Shown one piece after another: positions 1 to 15,000 of a DNA stretch of 64,000 bases; positions within the stretch are counted from its first letter, which is position 1, and each line of letters starts with the position of its first letter. Below the pieces are notes generated by a model. The model searched no databases and had not been told where the DNA came from. It saw nothing but the letters and a program-made list of their open reading frames with translations. Position numbers and translations under genes: made by a program. Source of the stretch: Saturnia japonica (taxonomy: Eukaryota > Arthropoda > Insecta > Lepidoptera > Saturniidae); contig CM065309.1 of NCBI GenBank assembly GCA_033032175.1, positions 9,734,001 to 9,798,000 on the forward strand. Direction: 5' to 3'.

Positions 1-63
1 AGGTACCTACGTGTTTATAATTACACCATAAGTATATTATTTCTTATCATAAGTTTTTCTTAC

Positions 64-3000
64 CTGCTGCACATTGAGCTAATGAGGTAGGAAATCCGTC
101 AAGCACCCAGCCCCTGTTGAGAGACTCGCGACAAAGAAGTCGTTGTCGCAAGTATCTAAAATTCGTAAAAGTTTATTTTAATTTTTTTTTTTAATTTTAC
201 TTTATTTTATTTGTTTATTTAACTAAAAATTACATTGTACAGTTTATATTCTATCAATGTTCCCCAAACTAGGCAAGCCTGTGTCTTGGAAACCTTTCTT
301 AACAGTTACCATAAATTACACATAATTACATTACATATTTATTATACTACATACCATACTATACTATATACAGTACAGACACATATTATATACACATAAT
401 TACAAAATACACAAAATAATATATACCAAATACATATTATTATAAATAAAACACAATATAAAAGCAACAGGAAAAACCATCTAACTAGTTACATTGTAAG
501 GTTAGTATAGAAATGAGCTAAAAAATTCTAACGTGTTTTAATTCTTTTTCCATTGATATATATCTATTTATAGGTCACCTTTAAACTGAGATTCGATAAA
601 ATTTACCTACTATAAGTGTAAAAACCAACCACGTAGGAAGTCTTCTTTTATGATGAGTTTTTATTGATGGGGACATAAATAATGCGTTACCCAAGAACAT
701 CCTCATCGGTAAGTGGACGACCAGACTGAAGTATTGCGAGAGTTTGCTTTGCTGCCTCTTGAACTCCTTCTTCTTCTCCTGTGTCATCATCAGCATCTAC
801 TGCACCGGTGTCTTCTTCTCCGAGGATCTCACCAAGATCAGCGGTCTCTCCTACCTCCCAGTGCCTGACTCGCCAATCCTAATAATTTGAAACAGTTGTC
901 CCGGTTGTTTCAAGACTTCAGATCTCTATTGATTGATCAACTTCCTTCTAATTAATAATTAGATTCGTAGAATAGGTAATTATTATAAGTAAAATTATTT
1001 CCTTTTAATTACTAACTCTCAGTATATGTAAACTATTTATAAGAATTAAATTTAACTGTACCTATATTTATGTACGAACTTTAAGTGTATACATTTTGTA
1101 GCTTGTAAAAAGTATGTATTTTATCTCTTACTTTCTCTCTCTAGTTTTATATATGATATTCATTGGCGCAGGCAGAATTACCTTCAGAGACGTGTATTAG
1201 CATGTAACTACACACTATTAATTAAAATATTCTTTTTAGATAATTGTATATGTATTGTACAAATTTGTACAGAAACATAGACGCCTTAAGTTATTTTTTC
1301 AAACAGTAACCTAATAAAAAAAATCTTCATATTTTCTTTACGATAACGACAAGTGCAACCCTTGCACTCTGCTGCCGGCGCCCTTAGTACCTGTTTTTTT
1401 TTTCTCTTTATTTGGTTAGCCAACAGTTGTACAATATTTCTTTAATTAACATACAGTTTATGAAAATATGCTTAAAAGTACTACCTAATTATAGGCTAAC
1501 ACAGCATGCAAAATTATGTTAGCTAATTATGTCAAACAATATAATAAAACAAACCAACCAAAAAAAAAAAAAAAAACCAATGATGTCTAAAACATTACTT
1601 ATAATATAAGCAGTGATACATTTTCGATATTTCGATAAAGTGTCCACATGAATATCTGCTGTTAAACTCACACTGTTGTATAATTTACACATTCTAGGAA
1701 TGGCGAGTTATTTCCAAGCACTGTCCTACGCAGAGGCGGAACTAAAGGAGTTATTATGTGACGAGGATATCTAATAGGCACTCTATAATTAACCATTTGA
1801 AGGATTTCCGGACAATCAATTTTGTTTCTTACAAGTTTATATAAAAATATAAGATCCAAAATATCTCTACGTTTAGAGAGTGCTACAATTTTAAATTCTT
1901 TCATTCTATCTTTAAATTATTTATTTTTATTTGCTTTGCCTACGGAGTACATCAAGTGGTATAAAAACTTTTTCTGTATACGTTCAATCCTAAGAGAGTG
2001 CGTGGCATAGTGTGGTCTCCACACTACACTACAATATTGTAATATGCTGCGCACAGTATCATTGTAAAGTAATATTTTAGTTTGGGGCTTGCGGAATTCC
2101 TTACCACTTCTGATTATAAAACCTAAAGACTTAAACGCTTTTTTGAGTATTTGACAGACATGAGGCACAAAAGTTAACTTTATCAAAAGTGATCCCCAAA
2201 TCTCTAATAACTTCTACCTCTTCTATATTGTGACCTGTAATGTTATAAGTAGAAGTTATGAAATTATTTATTCTTGTGAATTTCATATGTACGCATTTTT
2301 TTAAATTAAGACTCATGAAATTCATTTTACACCAATCAATAAGTCTATTGAGATCCTGTTGCAGTAACATCTTCAACACAATCTACAATTTTTTTAAATT
2401 TTAAATCATCTGCAAACAGGAACGGCTTTGAGTTATAAAAAGAAAAAGAAACGTCATTTATATATATATTAAATAATATTGGGCTTACCATTTCACGATA
2501 AAATTTATGAACCGACCTTATTGTTTCGCAATAAATATAGAGATAAACTGTGATTACTTTTAAGTTCATTCCGGTTAATGAATTACAGACAAAGTAAAAA
2601 TATCTATTTAATAAATACATAACAGATTTTCCTTGAATAACGAATGTTAAAGAGCATACAGTTCGGTGTAACACGGTACAAAGAGTACAAAAATGCTAAA
2701 TAAAAGATTTGCAAACAGGTAAGTAGGTTCACATATTTTATTCAACTTACTAAATCTTCCAATATGTCTTGAGCCGCAGTCTCAGGAGAAATATACACCA
2801 GACCGTAAGCTTCACAAATCAGCTTTGATAAAGTTGTCTTTCCTACTATTGGGGGTCCGTACACAACAACCTATATTCAAAATATATTGTAATTTCATTA
2901 TAATATTATATAAACACATGAACACAACACAATCGAGGATTATTGAAAATGTAACGGGCTTTAAAATACATATTCCCGAAAATTAAGAAAACCTATTTTA

Positions 3001-6000
3001 CCTTAAAAGGTTTTAAGCCTCTCTCCTTTCTAAATTGTTTCATTAAAATTGGAACATTTTCTGCAAATGTTAGTTCGGAAGTCCACTGTATAGCCATCGT
3101 TTCCACGATGAATGTCGGCTCCATGTTTAGATTTAGAGTCATGAGATCGTAAACTTTTTGCTAAAAAAAGTGATTTATATAAACAATATAGGATGTGGAG
3201 CAGTTGATCGCAGCCTATATTCCATATCAAATTAATTTATTATTATTTGATTTTACGTGATACATTTGCTGTTAAGTAGTTACAACTTCTTCTTCTCACT
3301 AAATAGCTACGTGTATTTATGTTATGTATTCTACCAATGTCTGGTGTATAGCATTAATTTCTGATCTCCATAGTTCAAAATATTATACGCTTTAATAAGG
3401 TGGTAAATAAAACAAAAAAGTAAGGTGGTTCCATTGTTAGACCAGATAAGAGAGTTTTTGTGGCAACTCAAAATGCATGTTTCTTGTTATTATTTATAAT
3501 CTACTTCTCTTGAGCACAATAAATAAACTAGATCACATAAAATGCCACAAATATTGCTTAATATAGTGCCAAATAACACAAGTTTTTGAAATAAATACGA
3601 CCATATGGCAAATTAAGATCCTCCCAAAAAACTTCCACTGCAGACAATAGCTATGTACAATCAACCTTAAAAAGACTGCCGTCGTGAGGTCAATCATAAT
3701 AAGTAGAAGTACTCCTGAGAACTCAGTCAGAACGCCCCGTGTGCCGATGTCTTGCCAACCACAACCTTCTAACTAGCAGAAAGCTGCTGTTTTGTACCAG
3801 AAATATGTGTAGCGGTGGTATTTTCGTAGTCGAATCTAGCTCAGTTTCTAACGCTCTTAAATCTAGATAATGTAATCCAATTAAAAAAAATAAGTCGTGT
3901 GGTAACAACACCGAAGAGTTGTTTTGTTTGTAAGGTAACTAAAGTATAAGTAAGGTTAATGTAGATGCGGTGATAGCGGGGCACTATGTCTGGAAACTCC
4001 TCGTGGTGCGCCCCGGGCAACGGCGGCCGCTTCACGGCCGACGGCTAATACCAGACCGACGGCGTTCCTCCCCTGTACCCCTCTGCTCATCAGAGGAGAC
4101 AGGGGATGGGGCAAGAGTGGACCTGCTTCGGCTCGTCCACTACGGACGGACTCGTCGTTGACGGCGGAGGAGGAAGAAAACCTCCTTAAAAAATTGAGAG
4201 GATACAACCTCTTTAAAAAATCGCTGACGGCGGTGGAGTAAACCACCTTAAAAAACCTTGGACGGACTGTGGTGGAGTAAACCACCCTTTAAAAAATCAC
4301 GGACGGACGGTGGAAGACAACCACCTTACAAAATTACTGGACGGAGGTGGAGAAAACCACCAGTATAAAAAATCAAGGACGGACAGTGGAAGGAAACCAC
4401 TTAAAAAAATAACCGGACGGTTGAGGATGAGGACCTCGTTAAAAAATCAAAGACGGACTTGACAAGGACGGACGGGAGCTTAATGACGGCAGAGGAGGAA
4501 ACCTCTATAAAAAAACCAACGACGGACTGGTGGGGGAGGGGGTGCGTTCATTCGCCTCCTTCTCCTGCCGTTACAGGACGGCAGAGGAGAAAACCTCGCT
4601 AAAAAATCATGGCTGGGCTAGCGGGGTGGGGGTGCGTTCATTCGCCCCTTACCCCCGACATATGCCAAACATTATGGCAGAGACAGAGGAGAAAACCTCT
4701 ATAAAAAACCCAACAAAGGGTGGGTGGGGGACAGGTGGTGGTTCATCCGCCTCCTTCTCCTGCCAGGCCGAACCAAGGGGAAATGGGTCGGGGGGCCTGT
4801 CTTCCCATTGCACTGGTTTGGCGGACGGGGAGACAGTTCGTCACCGGGCTGTCTCCGTCAGCGGGCGGCCCTTTTAAACCGTGGAGTTTTTTAGTGAGTA
4901 GGAGTCTCACATAACCGCTCGTTCCCCCGGGCGAGTGTGTACCCATGACGGGTTTTCCACTCCACGTTAACAAAAAAAAAAAAAAAAAAAGATGCGGTGA
5001 TAGCTAGCTACTAATCTATATTTGGATACCCAGTAGCTATATGTATAATGAACCTTTTTTTTTTGTTTCTAGTGTACGATCACATTTAATACGAAAAAGA
5101 TCACACAAAAATAAGAAAAGTATTTATTTCACATATGCCTGTGTATATTTAAGGAAATATATATTTTCTTTGCACTCTTAACGTTAATTAGGTGTACCTT
5201 CTCATCGTTGAGTGAAATGAACTTTCAGATGTAAACTGTTTTTATTATTATCTACTGGTTATCAATGAAAACATTACATATAGTGAATTAGTAAAATGTT
5301 CTCACGTTTACTTCTTCAATCAAAAACGCATCTTCTAAAGGGATGCATTTGAACATTCCAGAACCTATGATTCTACCAAGGTGTTTTATTATCTGCAAAA
5401 CAAATTATTTAGTGCAAATCAGAAGATGAAGAACAAAATTTGTGATATGAATTACAATGATTCACAAACCTCTCGTTGTTTTGTGATATTTTGTTCCACG
5501 GCTAGCACGTAGAGCTTTTTGGGAAAATCAATTATTAAATTGTAAACAATCCTGAAATTAAAATTATAACAGTCAATAGAACATATAGAATCATATTATA
5601 ATAATATAATATTAATAAACTGATACTTCTAAAAACTAATAAAAGTGGTATAAACTGATCCCCTAAGTGAAAACGCATAATTATAAAAAGTACCTAACCT
5701 AGACTACGAATTTCGTGAAATCGGTGAATTTACTAAATTATTAATGGGCTATAATTTATTAAACGTAGAATTAAATTATATTAGGAGTTTTTGGTAATTT
5801 AAATTTTTCTAAATGTCTAGTAAAGGATTATTTTATAAACTCCGGGTGTCTCAAATGATCGCTGGAATCATTTTATTTTGCTGTTAAAATCAGTCAAAAT
5901 TAAGAAATGTAATTATCAGTAAGTGTGGTATATTTCCATTTTAGCAGAAATATAATCTTGCAAATACAAAGACATTTTATATAAAAAAGTAATTAAATCA

Positions 6001-9000
6001 TCTAAAAATAAAAATTTAATTATTTTTAGATAATAATCACTAAAATTTTCGTTCGAACACTTTTTTCTTTTTTATGTGTGTAGCGTTATGGCCACATCTC
6101 ACCTGATGTTAAGTGATGATGACGCCCAAGATGGTAAACACGCTAAGCCTGGTATGGGAAGTGGTGGTGTTGCAATCTACTTGAAAAGTATGTATCCCTT
6201 TAAAAATATTTTGAGCTCCTCCCTTAGCTACAACGCATCGTATGAGTTTCTCTATCTTGAAATCGACTTAGGGCTTAAGGTTTTTATTGATGTAGTGTAT
6301 TGTCCTCCAGCTGGGAGCTGATATCATTATGGGTGGTTTCAATACGTGCCAGATGTCTCAAATTACGTTCGATTCTCGAATCTGCATGTTTTAGTATATA
6401 AGATTTAGTGCCCACAAACCACTCTGGTAACTCTGATTCTGTCTTAGATTTGATGATAACTTCGGAGACAAACCTCTTAACTAATTATGTGCAACATTTG
6501 GCGCTAGCCTTCTCGCACCATGATTTCATATTGGCCTCCCTTAAAATTAAGGCACCTAAACCTATAATTTTCTCTCAAAGAAATTTTGGCCCTATGAACA
6601 CCGATAAACTCCTTAGTGACGCTGCTAACATTGGTTGGGCAGTAGTAGAATCCCTGCCTACAGTAGATGAGAAGCTACATTTTCTGAACACAACTGTTGT
6701 TCGTTTTACTGATCGTCATGCTCCAGTTTGTCCCATAAAAACCAAACATCGTTCTGCTTCCTGGATTTCAAATTCAACCAATCAGGGGTGACACCCGAGC
6801 CCGACTATGACCGTCAGTTGTAGTTCTTTCTACCTATAAAAAATCGTAAATCTATGGCAGAGAGCATAACCGACACTAATAAAATTATCTAAGTAACTAT
6901 GATATCGTACCACGAGCATAATAAATTGATATTTAGAAAAAAAAAACAATGTGCACACTGTCAATCACTGTCTGTTGATTCGCGCATAACCAACGCTAGT
7001 CAGGGATTCCCTCGATATAGCGCTCGTCACTTGTATTGTGGATTGGGCCATTTCTTTTGTTTCCGACCGCATTCATTTCAATGTTCTCTTACGTGAACGT
7101 GTGAACGGCTAGTGCAAAGTGTTTGTTAATTATTAGATATTATAAACAACATTTTTTGTATAAAAACCGATTTAATATAGTCTATTCTTGAAGAAAATAA
7201 ACAAGGTAAGTGAAGTATTTTTGTTATTACAGGTAATACTTAAATTTTTAATTCATTTAGTATCTAATAGCAGTATCTTAGATTATTTTGAAAACCCCTT
7301 CAATCATTTTATTCTCTTTTAATTACTGTGTATTTTAAAACTATATTATTGAGCCATCCTAAATGATAAATAGGTACCTACAGAAGGTATTTTAGACGGA
7401 TTGCAGTAATATTTTTTTGTTTAGCCTGGGCAAGTATTACTATCTACTAAAGGTATTTATTTATTAAAATAGGTTTTAAAGGCTTTGCTGGCGTAAAAAG
7501 ATTTTATTTATATTTCTACACGTTTTACGTTATTACTTTAGGTAATAATGTTTAATTGTAAATAATATACTTATTTATTATTTACTTACTTATTATTTTC
7601 CTATCTAATAGCAAAGGGATTTGTTTACAAAAACGGAATATATTAAGTTTAGATTTTTGATTGAAAGTAATCATAATCATATCATACAACTTCGCGTACA
7701 TTGATTTGGCTCCGAGATGAGTAGCTCGAGCACTCGTGGCTCGGATATCACAATCAACGGTGGTGTATTTAACTAGTATTTTTGTAATAATACTTAAATA
7801 CATATTTACACCCAGACGCAGGATTGTTAATTTATATAAAAATATATTTCACAATCCTAGTTACGTAACGTGTACGTGTTTATTTACTGTTATAATTAGT
7901 TTATAAAATCAACGGATCACTTACTAACTAAAAATATTTTTTAGAATACCCAGAACGAAATATGTCTTGGGGAATTCATACTTCGAAAAGAGAAAGTAGG
8001 TTTCAATAGAGAAAAGCCAAAAAGGCTAAAATGGATGAAATTCAGAGCATGTCCGGTTCTCTTTTCAAATATGTCACAAAAGCAGATAGCGGCCAAAGTT
8101 CAGGTAAAGTACCCGAGTCTCCTGCTGACGAAAGTTATGATTCACATCTTGGAGACTCACATTCAGATAGCAACATCGACAATACAGAATCAATGAAGGC
8201 GACCCAGGACCTTGACGGAATCAAAATAAATAATGAAAATGACGCCGTTAATGCTACTTTCGGAGATAGCATTAGCTTCGAACAATCAGTTCAACACTTG
8301 AGAGATGTTTCACATTGGAGTTTACCGGTACCTGATAATGTTCGCATTGACATAATAATAAATAGGGCAGTGAACATTTCCAGTACAAAGAAGGACCGTT
8401 TCCTACTGTATCTCGTCATGGTTCAAAGATTAAAGGTGATTCTCGTCATCTTTCACAGGAATGGTTTTATAAACAGATGCCTAGTGTTGAAAAAATTCTA
8501 CGATCATGGATGGTATTTTCTCCTATATCAAATTACCTGTACTGTTTTTGCTGTCGTTTATTTGCTGTCAGTAACATACAAACAACATTTACAACTGGAT
8601 TTCAGAAGTGGTGGAAACTAAATCCTACAGTATTGGACCATGAAAATTCATGTGAACATTTAGAAAATTTCGAAAAGTGGAAAACTTGGAAATGAGATTA
8701 AAATCTCACACCACAATAGATGATGCAACATTGCAATTAATGAATACGGAAAAACAGAAGTGGAAAAATCTTTTATCTAGATTATTAGATATAACATTGT
8801 TTTTGGCTAAACAAAACCTAGCATTTCGTGGACATGATGAAACCCAAGGGTCGTCTAATAAAGGTAATTTCTTAGAACTAGTTAAACTGCTGCCAAAGTA
8901 TGATGCAGTACTCAAAGAACATATACTATATTTGGAGCGGGAAAAATCCCCTAAAGTAACATATTTATCGCCAGAAATACAAAATGTGTTCATAAATGTT

Positions 9001-12000
9001 TTAGAAAATCATGTAAAATATCAGCTTGTCAACGAAATTAAATCGGTCAAATATTTCGGAATCACGTTTGATAACACACCTGACGTTTCACATGTCGATC
9101 GAATGTCTGAAGTGATTCGTTATGTAAAAATTAATAATAGAAAAGTAGAAGTCCAAGAAGTATTCTTAGGATTCTTTCCTTTACATGGAAAAAAAGCAGC
9201 TGTTTTAAGCGCTGAAATACTAAAGAAGCTTGAAAACGATTGCTTAGATATTATGATGTGTCGTTCTCAAGGTTATGATAATGCTGCAGTTATGAGTGGT
9301 ATACACGGAGGAGTGCAAGCTATTATAAAAGAAAAAAACAATAAAGCAATTTTTATTGGTTGTATAGATCATTCAATTAATTTATGCGGCCAACATTCGT
9401 TCGCACAAAATGTGACTTGTGTTACATTTTTCGGAGCAGTGGAAACAATATTTAACTTTTTTTCAACTTCCACAAGCCGTTGGGAAGTGCTCCTCAATCA
9501 CAGCAAAGCATCTGTTAAAAGACTTTCGACAACGCGCTGGAGTGCTCATTATGGTGCAGTAAAAGTATTGGCTGAAAATTTTGATGGGATAATATCTGTC
9601 ATTGAGGAACTATGTGACCAAGACGTAAATTTAGAAACTAGAGGTGCTGCACAAAATCTTATGCCAGCTGTGTGCAATTTCTTATTTCTTTGTTTTCTTT
9701 TCTTTTGGAATGATGTGCTAAGGGAAGTGAACAATGCTCAGATTGCATTACAAAGTAAAGGTTTATGTGTTGATGAAATAATCATAAAACTAGAAGCACT
9801 TCGTCTATTCATTGGAGAGAAACGGTTGCATCTAGCAGAAGAGGCAATAGATTTTGCTGTACAAAAATCGGAAAAATACAACATTTCGATGGAACGACGA
9901 ATTCGTCGCAAGAAACGCATGCCCGGTGAGTTAGTATCGTCCACCGATGCTGGACTTACACTTAGAGCGGAACTTCAAAAGGACATGTTAGAATGTCTTG
10001 ACAGATTCAATATTGAACTCGAAACAAGAGTAAAGTCCATTAAAGACGTAGCTTCATTGTTTGAAGTTGCGTAGTCAAAGACCTTGCTTTCGGCAAACAC
10101 TGAACAGTTAAAATTTGCTGTATCAAAATTTACTAACCTTTACGATGAAGTATCAGAAACAGAACTTCTTTTAGAAATACCAAGATTGAGAAGACATTTA
10201 AAAGCGGCTAATATTACTGTCTCTAATTGGGTGACACTGGACTTTTTGAAATTTATTGTGGAATGGAATTTTACAGAATCTCTTCCGAATCTAACGGTCG
10301 CACTAAAGTTATTTATAACAATATGTGCATCAGTTGCTTCATGTGAGAGAAGTTTCAGCAAATTAAAATTAATTTAAAATTACTTGCGGTCTACAATGAC
10401 TGAAACCAGATTAAACAATCTTAGTATTTTAACGATAGAACATGAAGCAACACAAAATATAAATTTTGAAGACGTGATTTCGGAGTTCGCTAGTGTCAAA
10501 GCTAGAAGGTAGAAATTTTAATTTTTAACAAAGTAATTTGTTTCACATAATATTCAAATATTTGTAATAGGTACTCGTATTTTAATAAAACGTAAATGAT
10601 TATAACTTTTTTTATTTTAACAGTTTCGATTGAGTTTTGGGGTGACACCTATGCTAGCTACGCCACTGGTTCAAATGTCACAGGTTTAATGAAAATTGGG
10701 CGCTGTACAAGACATTAAGGAACAGATGTAATCTTCTGTGCCGTAACGACAAACGTCGATATATTTATAAGAAACATGAAGTATCCAAACACATGCTGGC
10801 TTATGGAAAATGTTAGTCACTCGGATTACCCAAGCCCTTGAATATAGACGATAAAATTCATGTTCCTTCAAAGCCCACGCTGCACGTTAAAAATATTACT
10901 TTTCAGTTTCTTGCTTGTTAACATCGTCCTGAAATTGAGCCCTTTGAGTTTTCCCCTACTATTGAAGATGAAATAACAAAAGTATTCCTAACTCTCAGTT
11001 CCAATAATAATTAATAATATTCAAATAATATTGTCGTGGCATGCTACAATATATTCATAAGTTTATTCTCGCACGTGTGACTATTGTCATAAACTTTTCT
11101 TTAACCGCGAGGATTTATCCTTCTTCTTGAAAGAATGCTTATATCGTACCGCTTTCTAAAGTTACCAACCCACAACACCTAATCATTTTCGACCTATCTC
11201 TATTCTTTCCTTCCTTTCCAAAATTTTTAAATTTATTGTCAATAAGCAAGTAACTTCTTTATTTACAACACCGAGTTATTAAATCAATTTCATCCTGGCT
11301 TTCGAACTGCACATAGTACTACTTCTGCTCTGTTCAAGATCACGGAAGACACGTATGGAAAAACGTATGGACTATAGAAAAAGTCACATATAGTCAAAGT
11401 ATTGGTCCTTATAAATTTTAGCAATGCATTTAGTGCTGTTGACCACGATCTTCTGATTGCCGCTCTTTCTTGTCTTCAGTTTTCACCTTTATCGCTGGAA
11501 TGGTTTTCTTCTTATCTTCGAGATTGTGACCAGGCTATCCGCTTCAATGATGGCGAATCAGACTGGAGTGCTCTAGAAGCTGGTGTACCCCAAGGCGGCA
11601 TTATATAGCAATTACTTTTTTCCATTTTTATAAATTTTATTAAGCCTATTTTACAATTCCACTACTAACTCTATGCTGACGACCTGCAATTGTATCTGCA
11701 TTGCGAAATAGAGAATTTACCATCTATAATCAATAATTAAAACAAGGACCCTCAAGCTTACTTTCCTAGTCTGAATCTTACGGGATTAATGTTAATCCAA
11801 CGAAGCTCAAAACAGCTTACTAAAAATGACTTTAATTTTTTGATTCCTTTTCAATACCTACAATATTATGTACCATTTCTTACTCAACTACGGCGAATAC
11901 GGCTCTTGCTATCATCTTAGATACTAAATTATGCTGGGCAGACCAAGTCAAGGAAGGTAGTGGGAAATTTTATGCTTATCTTCATTCACTCGTTCGTTTG

Positions 12001-15000
12001 AAAAACTTTATTCCTCTTGATACAAAGTTTTACCTAGTAAATAAATACCCTTCTTCTCCCTCTTTTGTATTATTCAGACGTTGTTTACGTGGACCTCTCA
12101 GAAATATTTAAATTAACTTGATCGTCTACTCAATAACTGTATCCGTTTATTTTTCGTCTTCGGAAGTTTGATCATTTATCTGAATACTGAGCCAGGTTGA
12201 AATGGCTACCTATTCGTCATCGTAGAAATGTAAGAATAGTTTGTTTTCTTTTCTCCATACTTAATAATCCCCTAAATATTTGAAAACACTATTTTTATCT
12301 CTCGCGGATACGCATAATATACAGCTAAGATCTTCTGATTCTTTAATTCTCAGTATACCAAGTCATTATATTAATCTCCGCGACAAATCTTTCGCCGTAA
12401 CAGCAGCACGACTGTGGAATTCGCTTCTTATCAACATCCAACTAACCAACTCTCGGGATTCCTTACAGTATTCGCTACGTAGGTTTTACTTGGAGCAGTT
12501 AATATCTGCTAGATTTTTTTTTTACTAAATGTTATGCACACCGTGCATTTTTAGCTCTCTCTTACTCCCCCGGAAGACTGGTAAAGGATAATTTTTCGCA
12601 TTAAGTATTTCAATTTTACTTTTATGTGCAAAAAAGTGCAGCTGCAACCTATAACCTACATTTTGCAATCTCATGTTTATTCTTTAAGTTTGTCATTTTT
12701 GACCATGTTTGGCCCTTAGTTTTATAGGATTTTAGTGAAATAAAAAGACAATTTGATAAGTACACATATAGTAGATTAAATATAAAAATTATATATTTTT
12801 TTGCTAATAAACTTACCTAAATCGTTTGCTACTTCTGTAGGTATATCTATACTAATATTATAAAGCTCAAGAGTTTGTTTATTTGTTTGTTTGGTTGAGC
12901 ACGCTAATCTCAGGCACTACTGGTTCAAGGGAAAAAAATAATTCAGTATTGGATAGCCCATTTATCGAGAAAGGCTATAGGCTATATAACATCACGCTAC
13001 GATCAATAGCAGCGGAGCATCAATGGAAAATGTTTCAAAAATGAGGGAAGTTTATTCCTTTTGGGAGCTTCCACTGCGTGCGCTGCGTGAATGGTTAAAG
13101 TTACGCAACAATCATGTGTGACAAAATTATTTCTTTGAAAAAGTTCGCGACAGCATATGGCTATCTTTTAAGGTTTACTCAATATATCCTTTTTATGGTA
13201 ATAAAATTTGTTCTAAAATTATGAGTTATTTGCGAAGGTTTTTTTATATACATGGTATTAATCCTTATCGAAATAAATACGTTATTCATCCTAAGAATTT
13301 AATTTTGAACAAACTTGCCCTTTACAGTAATTGATTTCAATGAAATATCTCACGAGATATAACAGTTTTAAAATAACTCGGCAGCAAAATAATGATCAAG
13401 TATCGCGAGCGCATTTTTATTATGCAGAACGTGGGAGGTGGGCGGTAAGTATGATAGAGTGCCTACGAACCATGACTCTCTGTAACCCTTTCTCTCTTTC
13501 TCTCTTAAATAACACAGACGAAGTTGCACAGGTCTACCTTAACTCACCTTAACACAAATGAATACATAAAATTTCTTTGTTATGAATTTGATTACTTATT
13601 ATTACTATTTTAATTATCTACAAACTATATATAACAAGTTTCAATTTAATTTTACGGTATTATTAAATTGATATTCACAAATAATATATACAAGTTTAAC
13701 ATAAGAAACCACACTAACGAATGGCAAGTAGCGACGTCCCATCAGAAAGCTTCCGTCCAAAGGTGTCATTAAATATTTCACATCAAAAATGATGCATATT
13801 AAACAAAAATATTCATTAATTTAATTTGACAGTGGGAGTAAAATGATCCCTGGGATCATTCTGCCATCCCGTTTTCACAAAAATGCCTAACTGTAAAAAA
13901 CGTCAAAGCATACCCTTCAGGTATCAGTTACAGAATATTGAATTATTGCGTAGATACCTTAAATCAAGCAACATTATTTTCTTATAACAGATAAAATTTT
14001 CCGTGATGTTCACAACACTATAAAACATTGTCAGAATGGTAAACTAGTGGTGAGAAATATGATTTACACACTAACTTTTAGCATTGCTCAAGTTGGAAAA
14101 CAGAACTTGAGGGATCGTTTTATACCACTTTTCCCTATACTTACCCAATTTCTTTTTTTTACATAAAGTGGTATTTAATGAAAAATATTTTCTATTTTAT
14201 TTTAATTCATTATGTTTAATATTAAATAGTAAGCAATAATGTCAAAATTTCGATATAAATGTTCAAAAATCATAATATTTTGTAGTGTTTCACAAGATTA
14301 CATACTTTGTACTAGTTTGGTCACTAGGAGTAGATAGTTACAGATGTACTTAACTTAAGAAACTTACTGTGCCAAGTCAAGAACGTTAATAAGAGGTATA
14401 GCATTCCCACCACGTCCTAATATTGGAAGTATCCGTTCGCATTCCCAAGCTTTTTGAAACCAATAGAATAACACGTCTTCTCGTCCGCCATATGTCACAC
14501 CAGATGCCATAACCATAGCTCTGTGATAACAGTAATATATAAAATGTATATGTATGTATAACAATTAAATATTATATAAGTATTCCACGGTAGTTTAGAA
14601 TTTGCGGGCCGGCAGATGTGAATCAGTGGAATCACCTTTATGATCAGCCTTAGTACTTTATAAATGTTCAATTTCGTTTTATCCTATATGGACCTTTGCA
14701 CACTTACTAATGTACACATAAATAGACGAATATGCCACATAATCATATTTTCTAACTTACTTACCTAATTTGCGATTTGTATTTCCTAGCTATTCCTATA
14801 ACTTCGTTCTCAGCATCGTAGTGCATCTTATAATTGGGATGCGCCTTTCTTTTGCGAAAATCGGTTTCAATGAAGGGCATATCTGGAGTATCCTAAAGAT
14901 TTTTGAATACAAAAAATAGATTTAATGTAGGTTCTATAGTAATTTTATAACAATTTTTAAAAATGATCACTTACTGGATCTAAAGGTTTGGTAGACCCCC

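Noticed and set aside
4530..4973. Overlapping 64-115 codon frames in the GC-rich retroposon
   Set aside because: They arise from GC-rich repeats read in several frames on both strands, without motifs.
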